Shown piece after piece: positions 45,965-54,258 of a DNA stretch of 64,000 bases; the stretch's first letter is position 1, and each line of letters opens with the position of its first letter. The DNA comes from RGIG5579 sp045602025. Lineage in GTDB: Bacteria > Bacillota > Clostridia > Oscillospirales > SIG627. A program made the position numbers and the translations under genes. The stretch covers positions 1 to 64,000 of the forward strand of contig JAZSAT010000046.1 in assembly GCA_045602025.1 (NCBI GenBank), given 5' to 3'. The notes beneath the pieces are model-generated. The model saw nothing but the letters and a program-made list of their open reading frames with translations, did not search any database and was not told the origin of the DNA.

Positions 45965-46936
45965 ATGAATATTGGTATTTTTGGCTACGGTAACCTTGGA
46001 AAAGGCGTTGAAAAAGCCATTTTAAAAAACGATGATGCAACGCTTGTCGGAATCTTTACAAGAAGAGATCCCAAAAGCGTCAAATCCATTACAGGAGCAC
46101 CTGTTTTTTCTGCGAATGAAATGGAAAAATTCAAGGACAAGATCGATGTGATGATCCTTTGCGGCGGAAGTGCGACCGACCTTGTGCACCAGACGCCCGA
46201 GGTTGTTAAACACTTTCATATTGTGGACAGTTTTGATACCCATGCAAAAATTCCCGAACACTTCGATAATGTAAATTCTGCGGCAAAATCAAGCGGAAAA
46301 ATCGGCGTGATCTCCTGCGGCTGGGATCCCGGTATGTTCTCGATCCAAAGGGTATACGCGCAAGCAATACTCCCCGATGGAAACGATTATACATTTTGGG
46401 GAAAAGGTGTTAGCCAAGGACACTCTGATGCCATTCGTCGCATTGAGGGCGTACTTGATGCAAGGCAGTATACCGTCCCTGTACCCGCAGCCCTGGATAA
46501 GGTACGCAGCGGTTCAAACCCTTCCCTTTCCACAAGAGAAAAGCACACAAGGGAGTGCTTTGTTGTAGCAAAAGAGGGCGCAGACCTTGATCGAATTGAA
46601 AAAGAAATCAAGGAAATGCCTAACTATTTTTCCGATTACGATACCACTGTTACTTTCATTTCAAAAGAAGAATTGATGCGAGACCATGCCAATCTTCCCC
46701 ACGGTGGATTTGTGATCCGCACCGGTGAAACTTCCGATGGCAATAAGCAAATGATCGAATATCGCTTAAAGCTTGATTCCAATCCGGAATTTACAGGCAG
46801 TGTCCTTTTAGCCTGTGCAAGAGCAGCCCTGAAGCTTTCTGCCGACGGACTTTCCGGAGCAAAGACTATTTTGGATCTTCCTCCTTCTTACCTCTCTTCC
46901 GTTTCACCTGAAGAATTAAGAAAGCATAGCGTATAA
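45965..46936 (+). CDS. ddh: meso-Diaminopimelate D-dehydrogenase
   Basis: Makes meso-diaminopimelate from tetrahydrodipicolinate in one NADPH- and ammonia-using step, for lysine and peptidoglycan. The 323-residue chain has the Rossmann start NIGIFGYGNLGKGVEKAI, ILCGGSATDL, SFDTHAKIPEHF, CGWDPGMFSIQR and FWGKGVSQGHSDAIRRI, all typical of Ddh. TAGGAGG precedes the ATG. It suggests that the organism uses the dehydrogenase branch of lysine synthesis, at least as one option. Terminator directly after. Confidence 0.95.
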   Translation: MNIGIFGYGNLGKGVEKAILKNDDATLVGIFTRRDPKSVKSITGAPVFSANEMEKFKDKIDVMILCGGSATDLVHQTPEVVKHFHIVDSFDTHAKIPEHFDNVNSAAKSSGKIGVISCGWDPGMFSIQRVYAQAILPDGNDYTFWGKGVSQGHSDAIRRIEGVLDARQYTVPVPAALDKVRSGSNPSLSTREKHTRECFVVAKEGADLDRIEKEIKEMPNYFSDYDTTVTFISKEELMRDHANLPHGGFVIRTGETSDGNKQMIEYRLKLDSNPEFTGSVLLACARAALKLSADGLSGAKTILDLPPSYLSSVSPEELRKHSV

Positions 46937-46937
46937 C

Positions 46938-46970
46938 AAAAAACATCTGCAGAAATCTGCAGATGTTTTT
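46938..46970. terminator. Bidirectional terminator
   Basis: AAAAACATCTGCAG/CTGCAGATGTTTTT hairpin with T runs both ways, between the converging ddh and coaX genes. Confidence 0.85.
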
Positions 46971-46972
46971 CT

Positions 46973-47746
46973 TTATTTTCGATTCTTGTAGTAAATCAGG
47001 CCAAGCCCCTTTAAAAGGAGCTTTTCATCCTCAATGATATGATATCGGCTGAAAGGACAGATAACTTTCCCAAGTCCTCCGGTGGATACAACCGTTTTCG
47101 GAACAGAACCGAGTTCATCCGAGAAGCGATCCAAAATTCCATCGATCGCACCGGCTGTGCCGTAGATAATTCCGGAACGCATACTTTCGACGGTGGAAGA
47201 GGAAATCGCTTTTTTAGGAGCAGAAATATCGATTTTCGGCAAAAGCGAGGTGCCCTCGGTAAGAGCCTGTAAAGAAATTTTCACTCCCGGAAGAATCGCA
47301 CCGCCAATATACTTGCCATCCTGATTCACACAAGTTAGGGTCGTTGCAGTACCCATATCAATGATCACACACGGGAGCGGATAAATTTCTTTCGCTGCAA
47401 CTGCGGTTGCCACAAGATCGGAAGCAATCGTGCCCGGATCATCAATACAGATATGAAGACCGGTTTTTACACCGGCACCCACTACAAGAGCTTCTTTTTC
47501 GATCAAAAGTTTTACCGCTTCCCTCATCACCTCCGTAACAGGAGGAACAACAGAAGAAATAATCGCACCCTCAAACTGCATTTCAGAAAGCTTTACAAGA
47601 TCAAAGATTTGTTTTATCTTTGCTGCATAACTAAAAGATGTTTCTCTGGTATCAGTAGGAATACTCAATAAATTTGATATATTCTTATTTTCATCCACAC
47701 AGCCAAAGGTCGTATGTGTGTTTCCGACATTAATTGCGAGGATCAT
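46973..47746 (-). CDS. coaX: Type III pantothenate kinase
   Basis: Phosphorylates pantothenate. The 257-residue ASKHA protein has the CoaX pattern LAINVGNTHTTFGCVD, the GAGVKTGLHICIDDPGTIASD segment, CVIIDMGTATTLTCV and IGGAILPGVKISLQAL. Type III enzymes need a monovalent cation and are not feedback-inhibited by CoA. It overlaps the ECF transporter gene by 4 nt, a pairing that links uptake and phosphorylation of the vitamin. It is unrelated in sequence to the type II kinase at 44041. Confidence 0.95.
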   Translation of the reverse strand: MILAINVGNTHTTFGCVDENKNISNLLSIPTDTRETSFSYAAKIKQIFDLVKLSEMQFEGAIISSVVPPVTEVMREAVKLLIEKEALVVGAGVKTGLHICIDDPGTIASDLVATAVAAKEIYPLPCVIIDMGTATTLTCVNQDGKYIGGAILPGVKISLQALTEGTSLLPKIDISAPKKAISSSTVESMRSGIIYGTAGAIDGILDRFSDELGSVPKTVVSTGGLGKVICPFSRYHIIEDEKLLLKGLGLIYYKNRK

Positions 47747-48366
47747 ACGGCTTCGTTATTATTTTGGATCACACCACTCTTTTGGATTACCTGAACAACT
47801 CTCACAATTGCAGGACTGATAACAACATTCACGATCAATTCAAACACAAAATTAAGACCTACAAAGAATACGATCATAAAGCCAAGCATACTCATTCCTT
47901 GCTCCGCAGAAGAAGTTTTCACATAATCCGAAAAAAACAGAACGCATCCCAAAAGAAAAATGCCTGTATTTACCAAGGGACAAACAACAGCGCTTACAAA
48001 AACTGCAAGGTACTGATTGATTTTTGCAAGAAGCTTATAAACAAGACCTGCAAAAAAACCGGCCAAAATCCCCTTTACCATTACCGTAATGATCGTTCCG
48101 GGTAGGCTGAGAGAGAACCAAAAAGCAGCATCCGCTGTTGTGAAAAAAATCAGCCCGGAAACTGCACCCAGCCAAGCACCTGCCAAAGGACCGTATAAAG
48201 CGGAACCAAACACAACGGGAATCAGGGTAAGTGATATGGAAGCAAGTGCGCCAATTTTGATAAAACCACCAAAATAAGACAGTACCGCAACCAAAGCGGT
48301 TAAGATCGCAATCACAGCAAGCTTTTGAATTTTCGCTTGCAGCATTGCTTGTTTTGTTTTTGCCAT
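47743..48366 (-). CDS. ECF transporter S component, probably for pantothenate
   Basis: A 207-residue membrane protein with about six hydrophobic helices and the FxxAxxLGxxxGxxxFFTTA-type organisation of ECF substrate-binding subunits. The N-terminal KIQKLAVIAILTALVAVL helix and a central PLAGAWLGAVSGLIF segment are typical. Such S components share an energising EcfAAT module encoded elsewhere. The 4-nt overlap with coaX points to pantothenate as the substrate (PanT-like), an inference from context. AAGGAGG precedes the ATG; a promoter with TTGATT and TAGAAT boxes lies at 48418-48446. Confidence 0.87.
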   Translation of the reverse strand: MAKTKQAMLQAKIQKLAVIAILTALVAVLSYFGGFIKIGALASISLTLIPVVFGSALYGPLAGAWLGAVSGLIFFTTADAAFWFSLSLPGTIITVMVKGILAGFFAGLVYKLLAKINQYLAVFVSAVVCPLVNTGIFLLGCVLFFSDYVKTSSAEQGMSMLGFMIVFFVGLNFVFELIVNVVISPAIVRVVQVIQKSGVIQNNNEAV

Positions 48367-48417
48367 AATAAAAACCTCCTTGCTACTGTCTCGGTCAACC
48401 GAGTATAGTGCAAAAGA

Positions 48418-48446
48418 ATTCTATCACTCATTTTTCAAAAAATCAA
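48418..48446 (-). promoter_or_regulatory. Promoter of the ECF-coaX operon
   Basis: Minus strand TTGATT, 17-nt spacer, TAGAAT, about 50 nt upstream of the ECF S-component start. Confidence 0.55.
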
Positions 48447-48457
48447 TACAAAAAATT

Positions 48458-48482
48458 AAAAAGGCGGAAAACCGCCTTTTTT
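48458..48482 (-). terminator. Terminator after the histidine phosphatase gene
   Basis: AAAAGGCGG/CCGCCTTTT hairpin with a T tail, overlapping the stop codon of the upstream gene. Confidence 0.8.
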
Positions 48483-49209
48483 AATGTCTTTCAGGAGAAT
48501 CATATGTTTCGCAGAATCTGCCAGCAAAAGCAGGTTCCTCCCCAGCGATGGAAAGATGAGAAATGTCGCCGTAAGAAAGACAACGAAAAATCGCTTTTCC
48601 CTCTTCTCTCTCCTCCGTTACAAGCGTGGTTACAGAAGTAGGTGCCGCACAAAAATGCTGCAAAAACACATAGGGAGAAAAGCCGGTCAGGAGGGAAAGA
48701 AGAATTGCTTGAAAACCGAAGTGGCAAAACAGGACAATGGTATCCTTGTTGGGGCGCACCGCACGAAAGATCTGAGAATCACCTTCTCTTTCATAACCAT
48801 GCTTCTTCAAAAGCGCATCAAATTCTCTTCTGACCCATTCATACTCTTCCAGCATATTGTTATTGGAAAACAACGGATCCTCAAGCCATCTTTCATTATC
48901 ATGCAAAAGCTTTCTTTTTTTGAAGAAGGAAGGCTTATAGTCCCAAGCGTTTGTTCTGAAATGTCTGTGAGGACAGTAAACTCTTGCTTTAAATTCTCTC
49001 ATCCAAGGAAGCGTTTCAAATTCAAATCCGCACTCCTTTTGAGAAGCAAGGCATGTATCCTGTGCTCTTCCCATTGGAGAGCAGTATACAGCATCAAACT
49101 TTTTGCCTTTCAAAAACTTTGCAAGACACTCTGCTTCTACTTTCCCCTTTTCGGTTATGGTATTGTTCGCATAATCAGGATCGCCGTGACGAATAATTAA
49201 AAGTTTCAT
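48481..49209 (-). CDS. Histidine phosphatase family protein
   Basis: A 242-residue phosphoglycerate-mutase-like protein. The catalytic RHG motif (LLIIRHGDPDY, residues about 3-13) is intact and the second-half segment VLFCHFGFQAILL supplies the later His. The conserved YCSPMGRAQDT segment carries the phosphate-binding Arg. Substrate is unknown; the family covers small sugar phosphates, nucleotides and cobalamin precursors. It overlaps the FAD protein gene by 4 nt, so the two are one transcript, without further functional hints. Confidence 0.88.
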   Translation of the reverse strand: MKLLIIRHGDPDYANNTITEKGKVEAECLAKFLKGKKFDAVYCSPMGRAQDTCLASQKECGFEFETLPWMREFKARVYCPHRHFRTNAWDYKPSFFKKRKLLHDNERWLEDPLFSNNNMLEEYEWVRREFDALLKKHGYEREGDSQIFRAVRPNKDTIVLFCHFGFQAILLSLLTGFSPYVFLQHFCAAPTSVTTLVTEEREEGKAIFRCLSYGDISHLSIAGEEPAFAGRFCETYDSPERH

Positions 49210-50798
49210 ACATTACCCTCCATTTTTAAAAAGAATGCTTCTACCGCTTTCATTCCATCCATTGCAGATGACATAATTCCGCCTGCATATCCGGCTCCTT
49301 CACCAATGGGATAAAAGCCGGTAACCGAGCTTTGAAAATCTTCGCCGCGAAGGATGCGAACAGGCGATGTCGCTCGGGATTCAACGCCGGTCAATACCGC
49401 ATCGTACACGGAAAAGCCTTCAAAAATCTTCCCCATTTTTGCAATCCCCTCTCTAAGAGGTTCACACAAATCAGCCGGCAACACAAAATCAAGAGAGCTT
49501 GGTGCCGTTCCGATGGAATAGCTGGGGATAACCTCACCAAAAGTGGTACTTTCCTTTCGACTCAGAAAATCTCCCACCAATTGACAAGGTGCTTTAAAAT
49601 TCCCGCCGCCTGCCAAAAAAGCTTTTTCCTCAAGCTTTCTCTGAAAAACAAAGCCCGAAAAAATATCCTCAGGAAGCTCTTCAGGAAGCACATTTAAAAG
49701 AAGCGCGGAATTCGCATTTTCCCTATCTCTTGCAAAATAACTCATTCCGTTGGTAACAACACTACCCTCTTCACTGGTCGCAGGGACCACCACACCTCCC
49801 GGACACATACAGAAGGTGTAAAGGTTTTTACCAAAGGAGGTTGGAACGGCAAGCTTATAATCTGCCGCAGGAAGTTTGCCGCGAAAAAAAGCTCCGTATT
49901 GTGTTTGGTCAATCTTCTTTTGCAAATGCTCAACACGAACACCAACGGAAAAGATCTTCTTTTCCATAGAAATTCCGATCTCTCTTAAGTGTCGAAAAGT
50001 TTCTCTTGCACTGTGACCAATTCCGAGAAAAACAGTATCACACAAAAATTCCTTTTTCTGTCCTTTTTCTAAAAAGATTGCACCAACAACCTTTTTATTC
50101 TTTACAACAGGAGCAATAAACTCCGTTTCGAAAAGAACCTCTCCACCAAGAGAAATGATCTCTTCGCGGATAGAGCGAACCACTTTGCGAAGACGGTCGG
50201 TACCGATATGGGGTTTGTTTAAATAAAGAATTTCCTCCGGCGCACCGAAACGGACAAACTCTTCCAAAACAAATCTTCCCCTGAAGTTTTTATCCTTCAA
50301 AAGCGTATTGAGTTTGCCGTCGGAAAAGGTGCCGGCACCGCCTTCACCAAACTGAACATTCGATGCCGGGTCTAATCTTCCGGATTGAAAGAAAAGCTCA
50401 ACATCCCTTTCTCTGTCTTCAATCCTTTTTCCCTTTTCAAGAACGATCGGACAAAGGCCCGCTCTTGCAAGCAGGAGTGCAGCAAACATTCCCGACGGAC
50501 CAAAGCCGACAACAACAGGACGGTACTCTGACTTTTTTAAGTTTGGTATTAAATAAGAAAATTCTTTCTCGACTCTTTTGCATTTTTCGGAAGGAGAAAC
50601 AAGTGCTCCATCTCTTAAGAAAACATCTACCGTATAGTGAAAAACGATCTTTGATTTTCTCGCATCAAGGGATTTTCTGTAAAGCCGGATTTTGTTGATA
50701 CAAGAGGGGGAAATGCCAAGCTCACGAGCTGCTTTTTTATATAATAAAGACTCCTCTTCCTCCGGAAAAAGTGTGAGCGAAGAAATGCGGTAAAACAC
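49206..50798 (-). CDS. FAD-dependent dehydrogenase, COG2509 type
   Basis: A 530-residue flavoprotein. The start is GTG 50798, placed 7 nt after GGAGG; the open frame continues upstream through the complement of tRNA-Leu, but that part is a tRNA artefact. An N-terminal domain of about 100 residues precedes the Rossmann FAD motif VVVGFGPSGMFAALLLARAG. NVQFGEGGAGTFSDGKLNT and a C-terminal PIGEGAGYAGGIMSSAMDG complete it. The family is widespread in Firmicutes with no known substrate. It overlaps the downstream phosphatase gene by 4 nt. Confidence 0.9.
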   Translation of the reverse strand: MFYRISSLTLFPEEEESLLYKKAARELGISPSCINKIRLYRKSLDARKSKIVFHYTVDVFLRDGALVSPSEKCKRVEKEFSYLIPNLKKSEYRPVVVGFGPSGMFAALLLARAGLCPIVLEKGKRIEDRERDVELFFQSGRLDPASNVQFGEGGAGTFSDGKLNTLLKDKNFRGRFVLEEFVRFGAPEEILYLNKPHIGTDRLRKVVRSIREEIISLGGEVLFETEFIAPVVKNKKVVGAIFLEKGQKKEFLCDTVFLGIGHSARETFRHLREIGISMEKKIFSVGVRVEHLQKKIDQTQYGAFFRGKLPAADYKLAVPTSFGKNLYTFCMCPGGVVVPATSEEGSVVTNGMSYFARDRENANSALLLNVLPEELPEDIFSGFVFQRKLEEKAFLAGGGNFKAPCQLVGDFLSRKESTTFGEVIPSYSIGTAPSSLDFVLPADLCEPLREGIAKMGKIFEGFSVYDAVLTGVESRATSPVRILRGEDFQSSVTGFYPIGEGAGYAGGIMSSAMDGMKAVEAFFLKMEGNV

Positions 50799-50810
50799 TC
50801 TTTTTCCTCC

Positions 50811-50839
50811 TTGACAAAAGACTGATAATCTATTAAAAT
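50811..50839 (+). promoter_or_regulatory. Promoter of tRNA-Leu
   Basis: TTGACA, 17-nt spacer, TAAAAT, about 12 nt before the tRNA 5' end. It overlaps the region just upstream of the divergent FAD protein gene. Confidence 0.8.
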
Positions 50840-50850
50840 AATAAAAACTT

Positions 50851-50935
50851 GCGGGTATGGCGGAATTGGCAGACGCGCCAGATTTAGGATCTGGTGGGGA
50901 TCCTCGTGCAGGTTCAAGTCCTGTTACCCGCACCA
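50851..50935 (+). tRNA. tRNA-Leu (UAG)
   Basis: Full cloverleaf with acceptor GCGGGTA/TACCCGC, a GGTTCAAGTCC T-arm, anticodon loop TTTAGGA between CCAGA and TCTGG, and a long variable arm. The anticodon is TAG. The CCA end is encoded (50933-50935). Confidence 0.97.
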
Positions 50936-50937
50936 AG

Positions 50938-50969
50938 ATTCCAAGAACAAACCGTTCTTGGAATTTTTT
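50938..50969 (+). terminator. Terminator after tRNA-Leu
   Basis: TTCCAAGAAC/GTTCTTGGAA hairpin followed by a T run, directly behind the CCA. Confidence 0.85.
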
Positions 50970-50972
50970 ATA

Positions 50973-51518
50973 TCAATTCAAACGGTCTGGCATCTTATAA
51001 TCCCGAAACAAGCCTTCATATATAAGCTCGGTCCCGGGGAAATCCAAGAAATCGGAAGGCTCTGTAAATCTGCGAAGGTTTTCAGATCCGGGAATCTTGA
51101 ATTTTTGAAAAATGCTTTTGATAAAATCGGAACAATAATATTTGTTATTTCTTTTTTTCTCAATTCGGATCGCTGCAAGACAGAGCCCGATAAAATCATA
51201 ACCGAATTCTTTCTTGCTTTCGTACATTTCTTCAAGAACACTTTTTATGCTCTCATAAATCTCATCGGAAACCGCCAAAGAAAGAACAGCACATTTCGTA
51301 TTTGGAAACCGTTTATAAACACCGATATTTCGGTGCTCTTTTACAAAGCCACCCCAAAAAGGATTATAGGCCTGTCTTCTTCCAAAGGAATACATTGGCT
51401 CAAGATCCTCTGTTAAAGAAATGGATATATGGCTGAAACGAGTTCGAGTGCAGACACGGATCACACGGGAAACAAAAGTAGATGTGTAGGTTAAAACCAA
51501 GTAGATATTTCTTGACAA
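50973..51518 (-). CDS. NlpC/P60-like permuted papain-fold protein
   Basis: A 181-residue protein probably of the YiiX/YebB-like permuted NlpC/P60 group. It has a FSHISISL segment with the candidate His near residue 30 and NNKYYCSDFI with the candidate Cys near residue 127. The gap between them (GYDFIGLCLAA) is typical of the permuted order. I start it at TTG 51518, 7 nt after AGGAGG, because no ATG has a good site; an upstream ATG at 51569 does not. Substrate unknown, but lipid or peptide amides are usual in the fold. It is single with its own promoter. Confidence 0.72.
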   Translation of the reverse strand: MSRNIYLVLTYTSTFVSRVIRVCTRTRFSHISISLTEDLEPMYSFGRRQAYNPFWGGFVKEHRNIGVYKRFPNTKCAVLSLAVSDEIYESIKSVLEEMYESKKEFGYDFIGLCLAAIRIEKKRNNKYYCSDFIKSIFQKFKIPGSENLRRFTEPSDFLDFPGTELIYEGLFRDYKMPDRLN

Positions 51519-51552
51519 ATCGGTGCCTCCTCTCAATTGTATGTATCGATTA

Positions 51553-51582
51553 AGTATAGCATTAAACACGGATATGAGTCAA
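51553..51582 (-). promoter_or_regulatory. Promoter of the NlpC/P60-like gene
   Basis: Minus strand TTGACT, 18-nt spacer, TATACT. Confidence 0.7.
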
Positions 51583-51629
51583 GGAATTTTGACCGCTTTT
51601 AATACTTTTTCTAAAAAAAGGAGTTTTCA

Positions 51630-52220
51630 ATGGATTTTTCTTTTAATGCGTTGGGACTTTCCCACAAATTTATTTCTGAGCATGTGGATAAAGGAAACTT
51701 TTGCATTGACGGTACTGCAGGCCGAGGAAGAGACACGCTTTTTCTTTCCAATCTTGTAGGGGAAGCCGGTAAAGTGCTCTCTTTTGACATTCAGCAGGAA
51801 GCCATCGACAGTACTCGGGAATTGCTGGAAAATGAGAAAAAGAAAAATGTCACCTTGATTTTGGACTGTCACAGTAAAATGGATCAATATGCAGAAAAAA
51901 ACACTGCAGATGCGATCATGTTCAATTTTGGTTGGCTCCCCGGAGGCGATCACAATATTTTTTCCGTTGGCGAAACCTCAGTTTTGGCAATCAAAAAAGG
52001 GCTTGATATTTTAAAACCGGGAGGTGTAATGACCCTTTGTATCTATTGCGGGAAAGAAACTGGTTTCGATGAAAAAAGGACACTTCTTGACTTTGTTTCC
52101 ACCTTAGATCAAAAGAAGTATTCTGTCTTGCTGAACGATTTTATAAATCGCGGTGGTAATCCGCCCATTGCTATATTTATTTTAAAAGAGAAAACCGCAC
52201 TTGACAACACAAGCACCTGA
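51630..52220 (+). CDS. mnmM: tRNA nm5s2U methyltransferase MnmM (YtqB family)
   Basis: A 196-residue SAM-dependent methyltransferase of the YtqB/PF06962 family, whose B. subtilis member converts nm5(s2)U34 of tRNA to mnm5(s2)U. The N-terminal CIDGTAGRGRDTLFLS is the SAM site; MFNFGWLPGGDHNIF and GGNPPIAIFILKE near the C-terminus are family marks. mnmE and mnmG, which supply the substrate nucleoside, are elsewhere in the window (37728-41007). AAAAGGAG precedes the ATG. A weak promoter (TTGACC, 17 nt, TAAAAA) lies at 51589-51617. Confidence 0.87.
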   Translation: MDFSFNALGLSHKFISEHVDKGNFCIDGTAGRGRDTLFLSNLVGEAGKVLSFDIQQEAIDSTRELLENEKKKNVTLILDCHSKMDQYAEKNTADAIMFNFGWLPGGDHNIFSVGETSVLAIKKGLDILKPGGVMTLCIYCGKETGFDEKRTLLDFVSTLDQKKYSVLLNDFINRGGNPPIAIFILKEKTALDNTST

Positions 52221-52229
52221 TGCGATAAT
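52201..52229 (+). promoter_or_regulatory. Promoter of the nitroreductase gene
   Basis: TTGACA, 17-nt spacer, GATAAT, with the -35 box inside the 3' end of mnmM. Confidence 0.65.
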
Positions 52230-52256
52230 ATTTTTATCCTAAAAAGGAGTTTAAAT

Positions 52257-52826
52257 ATGGACATCACAAAAGCAATTGAAAACAGGCGTTCTATACGAAA
52301 ATTCAAGCAAACCTCTCTTGATAAAAATACCCTGATGGAAGTAATCCGCCTTGGAAGACTTTATTCCTCCGCAATGAACGCTCAACCGATCCGCTTTGCG
52401 CTAATCACAAAAAAAGAAAACAAGGATACGGTCTTTTCTTCACTGAAATGGGCAATGCGCCTTCATCCTTACAAAATAGAGGAGGATGAAAGACCTATGG
52501 CTTATATCCTTCTGCTCGGCAAGGAAGAAGAATCTGCGTTTTTTGATTTTGATGCCGGAAGTGCTGCGGCAACGGTTATGCTGGCTGCAACAGGATTTGA
52601 GATCGAAAACTGCTGCCTGAAAATACCAAGTCCAAAAGACGTTGCAAAGCATTTTGATTTCGGTGAATATATTCCCTATTATGCAATTGCACTCGGCAAA
52701 GGAAAGGTAAAAAGCTCTATTATCGACGCCGACGATTCCATTTTTTATTATTTGGATGAGAATGAAAATTTTGTAGTACCGAAAAGAACAGAAAAAGATG
52801 TTTTGATCTATTCTGATACGGAGTAA
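52257..52826 (+). CDS. Nitroreductase family protein
   Basis: A 189-residue FMN-dependent protein. The N-terminal ENRRSIRKF motif with FMN-binding Arg residues, the SSAMNAQP segment near residue 38-45, and FDAGSAAATVMLAATGFEIENCC, typical of the dimeric nitroreductase fold, are all present. The shortened C-terminus and its length fit small clostridial relatives. Natural substrate unknown. It is 4 nt before the CBM9-like gene and probably co-transcribed with it. Confidence 0.88.
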   Translation: MDITKAIENRRSIRKFKQTSLDKNTLMEVIRLGRLYSSAMNAQPIRFALITKKENKDTVFSSLKWAMRLHPYKIEEDERPMAYILLLGKEEESAFFDFDAGSAAATVMLAATGFEIENCCLKIPSPKDVAKHFDFGEYIPYYAIALGKGKVKSSIIDADDSIFYYLDENENFVVPKRTEKDVLIYSDTE

Positions 52827-52830
52827 AAAT

Positions 52831-53433
52831 ATGAAAGAATACACAATTGTTCGAAAACCCGAGACTCTTGATTGGACTAAAATCCCGAAACTCAAAATTG
52901 ATACTCCCTTATTTTCGGGAGATGATGTTTTTATCAATGCATTCGGTCAGATCTGTTATGACTCCGATGCACTCTATGTTCATTTGTTTTGTGATGAAAA
53001 AGAGATCCGTGCCGAGCTCACCGGACTTCTTGACGAGGTTTGTAATGATAGCTGCATGGAGTTTTTCTTCTGCCCGATAGAAGGAGATACACGATATTTT
53101 AATATCGAAAGCAACTTAAACGGTGCTATTTTCCTTGGGTTCGGAACAGATGTACATACCCTTGTTCGCCTGATTCCCGAGGAGCCCTCCATTAAGCCCA
53201 TTGCTCAAAAAACAGAAGACGGTTGGGAGCTTTTTTATACGGTGCCTTTTGAATTTATCAGAAGGTTTTTCCCCGATTTTTCCCCAAAATCCGGAACCTG
53301 CATTCGTGCAAATTGCTATAAATGCGGGGATCTGACAAGCCGTCCCCATTATTATACTTGGAACGAAACTCCTCCTCTTCCCAATGCTGCATTCCACAAT
53401 CCAAGTGGCTTTGGGAAAATGATCTTCGAATAA
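52831..53433 (+). CDS. CBM9/DOMON-like domain protein
   Basis: A 200-residue protein that resembles carbohydrate-binding family 9-like folds. The VFINAFGQICYDSDALYVHL and SCMEFFFCPIEGDTRYFNIESN segments and the C-terminal SRPHYYTWNETP are typical of that group. There is no signal peptide, so if it binds sugar it does so in the cytoplasm or by another route. The cluster with a nitroreductase gives no firm functional clue. A terminator directly follows. Confidence 0.7.
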   Translation: MKEYTIVRKPETLDWTKIPKLKIDTPLFSGDDVFINAFGQICYDSDALYVHLFCDEKEIRAELTGLLDEVCNDSCMEFFFCPIEGDTRYFNIESNLNGAIFLGFGTDVHTLVRLIPEEPSIKPIAQKTEDGWELFYTVPFEFIRRFFPDFSPKSGTCIRANCYKCGDLTSRPHYYTWNETPPLPNAAFHNPSGFGKMIFE

Positions 53434-53434
53434 G

Positions 53435-53460
53435 AAAAACCCGCCAAAAGGCGGGTTTTC
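53435..53460. terminator. Bidirectional terminator
   Basis: AAAACCCGCC/GGCGGGTTTT hairpin with T-rich tails between the converging CBM9-like and ABC permease genes. Confidence 0.85.
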
Positions 53461-54258
53461 TTATTCTACATTGACTCCTTTTGCAAAAAAACGAGTGTTT
53501 AACATGTGCCCCAAAACAGCAAACATAAAATAACAGCCTACTGAAATAACTACAATTAGCTTTGCAATCGAAGGATCCATGGCAAAAAGATCGTTTGTAG
53601 TAAAAATCTCCATAAAACCGGGATCGAGCAATGCGCAGAGGACCATAACAAAAAGAACCGAAATCTGACTTGCAAGATAAAGGCAAAAACCGATCAAAAC
53701 GGAGAATAATACCTTACCGGAAATGCGGCGGTGTCCTAAAATGATTCCCATAAAGCCCCACTGTAAAACAGCGACCAACTCCAAAAAAAGGATCAAGAGA
53801 AGCATGAAAACAAGAGCATAAAGATCAATATCGAAAAACAAAATGATCGGTTCTAAAAATGCCTTAAGAAGCTGAGCTGTTTCTTTGTTCAGGTAAATAA
53901 CACCGATTGTCAAAAGTATGACAACAAAGCTTGATAACAACGAAACATAGGCAGTGACGGCTTTAGACAAGTAAAGTGTTGATCTTGAAACAGGTAAAGT
54001 ATGCGTTAAATAGGATTCGTCACCGTAAAAGCTTGAGCGAAATGTGACCCAAGTGCGCATCAGACAGTTGATCAAAATGCTGAACATCATAGAGATTGCA
54101 GTACCGCTTGCGATTGAGGAGAGAACGGTAAACAGCAAGGAATTTCCCGTTTCCTTAAAAATTCTTGATAAAATACCAAAGAAAAGGGCAAGAATGAAAA
54201 AGACGGACAAAAATTTAAACATCTTTTTTATATCATATTTTAAAAGTTTCTTCAGCAT
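53461..54258 (-). CDS. ABC transporter permease (YtrC/ABC-2 type)
   Basis: A 265-residue membrane protein with six predicted helices (from about residues 15-35 to 235-255). It opens MLKKLLKYDIKKMFKFLS and the only conserved soluble section is the loop GDESYLTHTLPVSRSTL. It overlaps the ATPase gene by 7 nt, and a YtrA-type regulator gene is just upstream, forming a three-gene unit like B. subtilis ytrABC. Substrate is not visible in the sequence. Confidence 0.85.
   Translation of the reverse strand: MLKKLLKYDIKKMFKFLSVFFILALFFGILSRIFKETGNSLLFTVLSSIASGTAISMMFSILINCLMRTWVTFRSSFYGDESYLTHTLPVSRSTLYLSKAVTAYVSLLSSFVVILLTIGVIYLNKETAQLLKAFLEPIILFFDIDLYALVFMLLLILFLELVAVLQWGFMGIILGHRRISGKVLFSVLIGFCLYLASQISVLFVMVLCALLDPGFMEIFTTNDLFAMDPSIAKLIVVISVGCYFMFAVLGHMLNTRFFAKGVNVE

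Noticed and set aside
50799..50936. N-terminal extension of the FAD protein reading through the tRNA-Leu complement (VTGLEPARGSPPDPKSG)
   Set aside because: This peptide is the well-known translation of the tRNA-Leu antisense strand; the gene has a GTG start with a good ribosome site at 50798.
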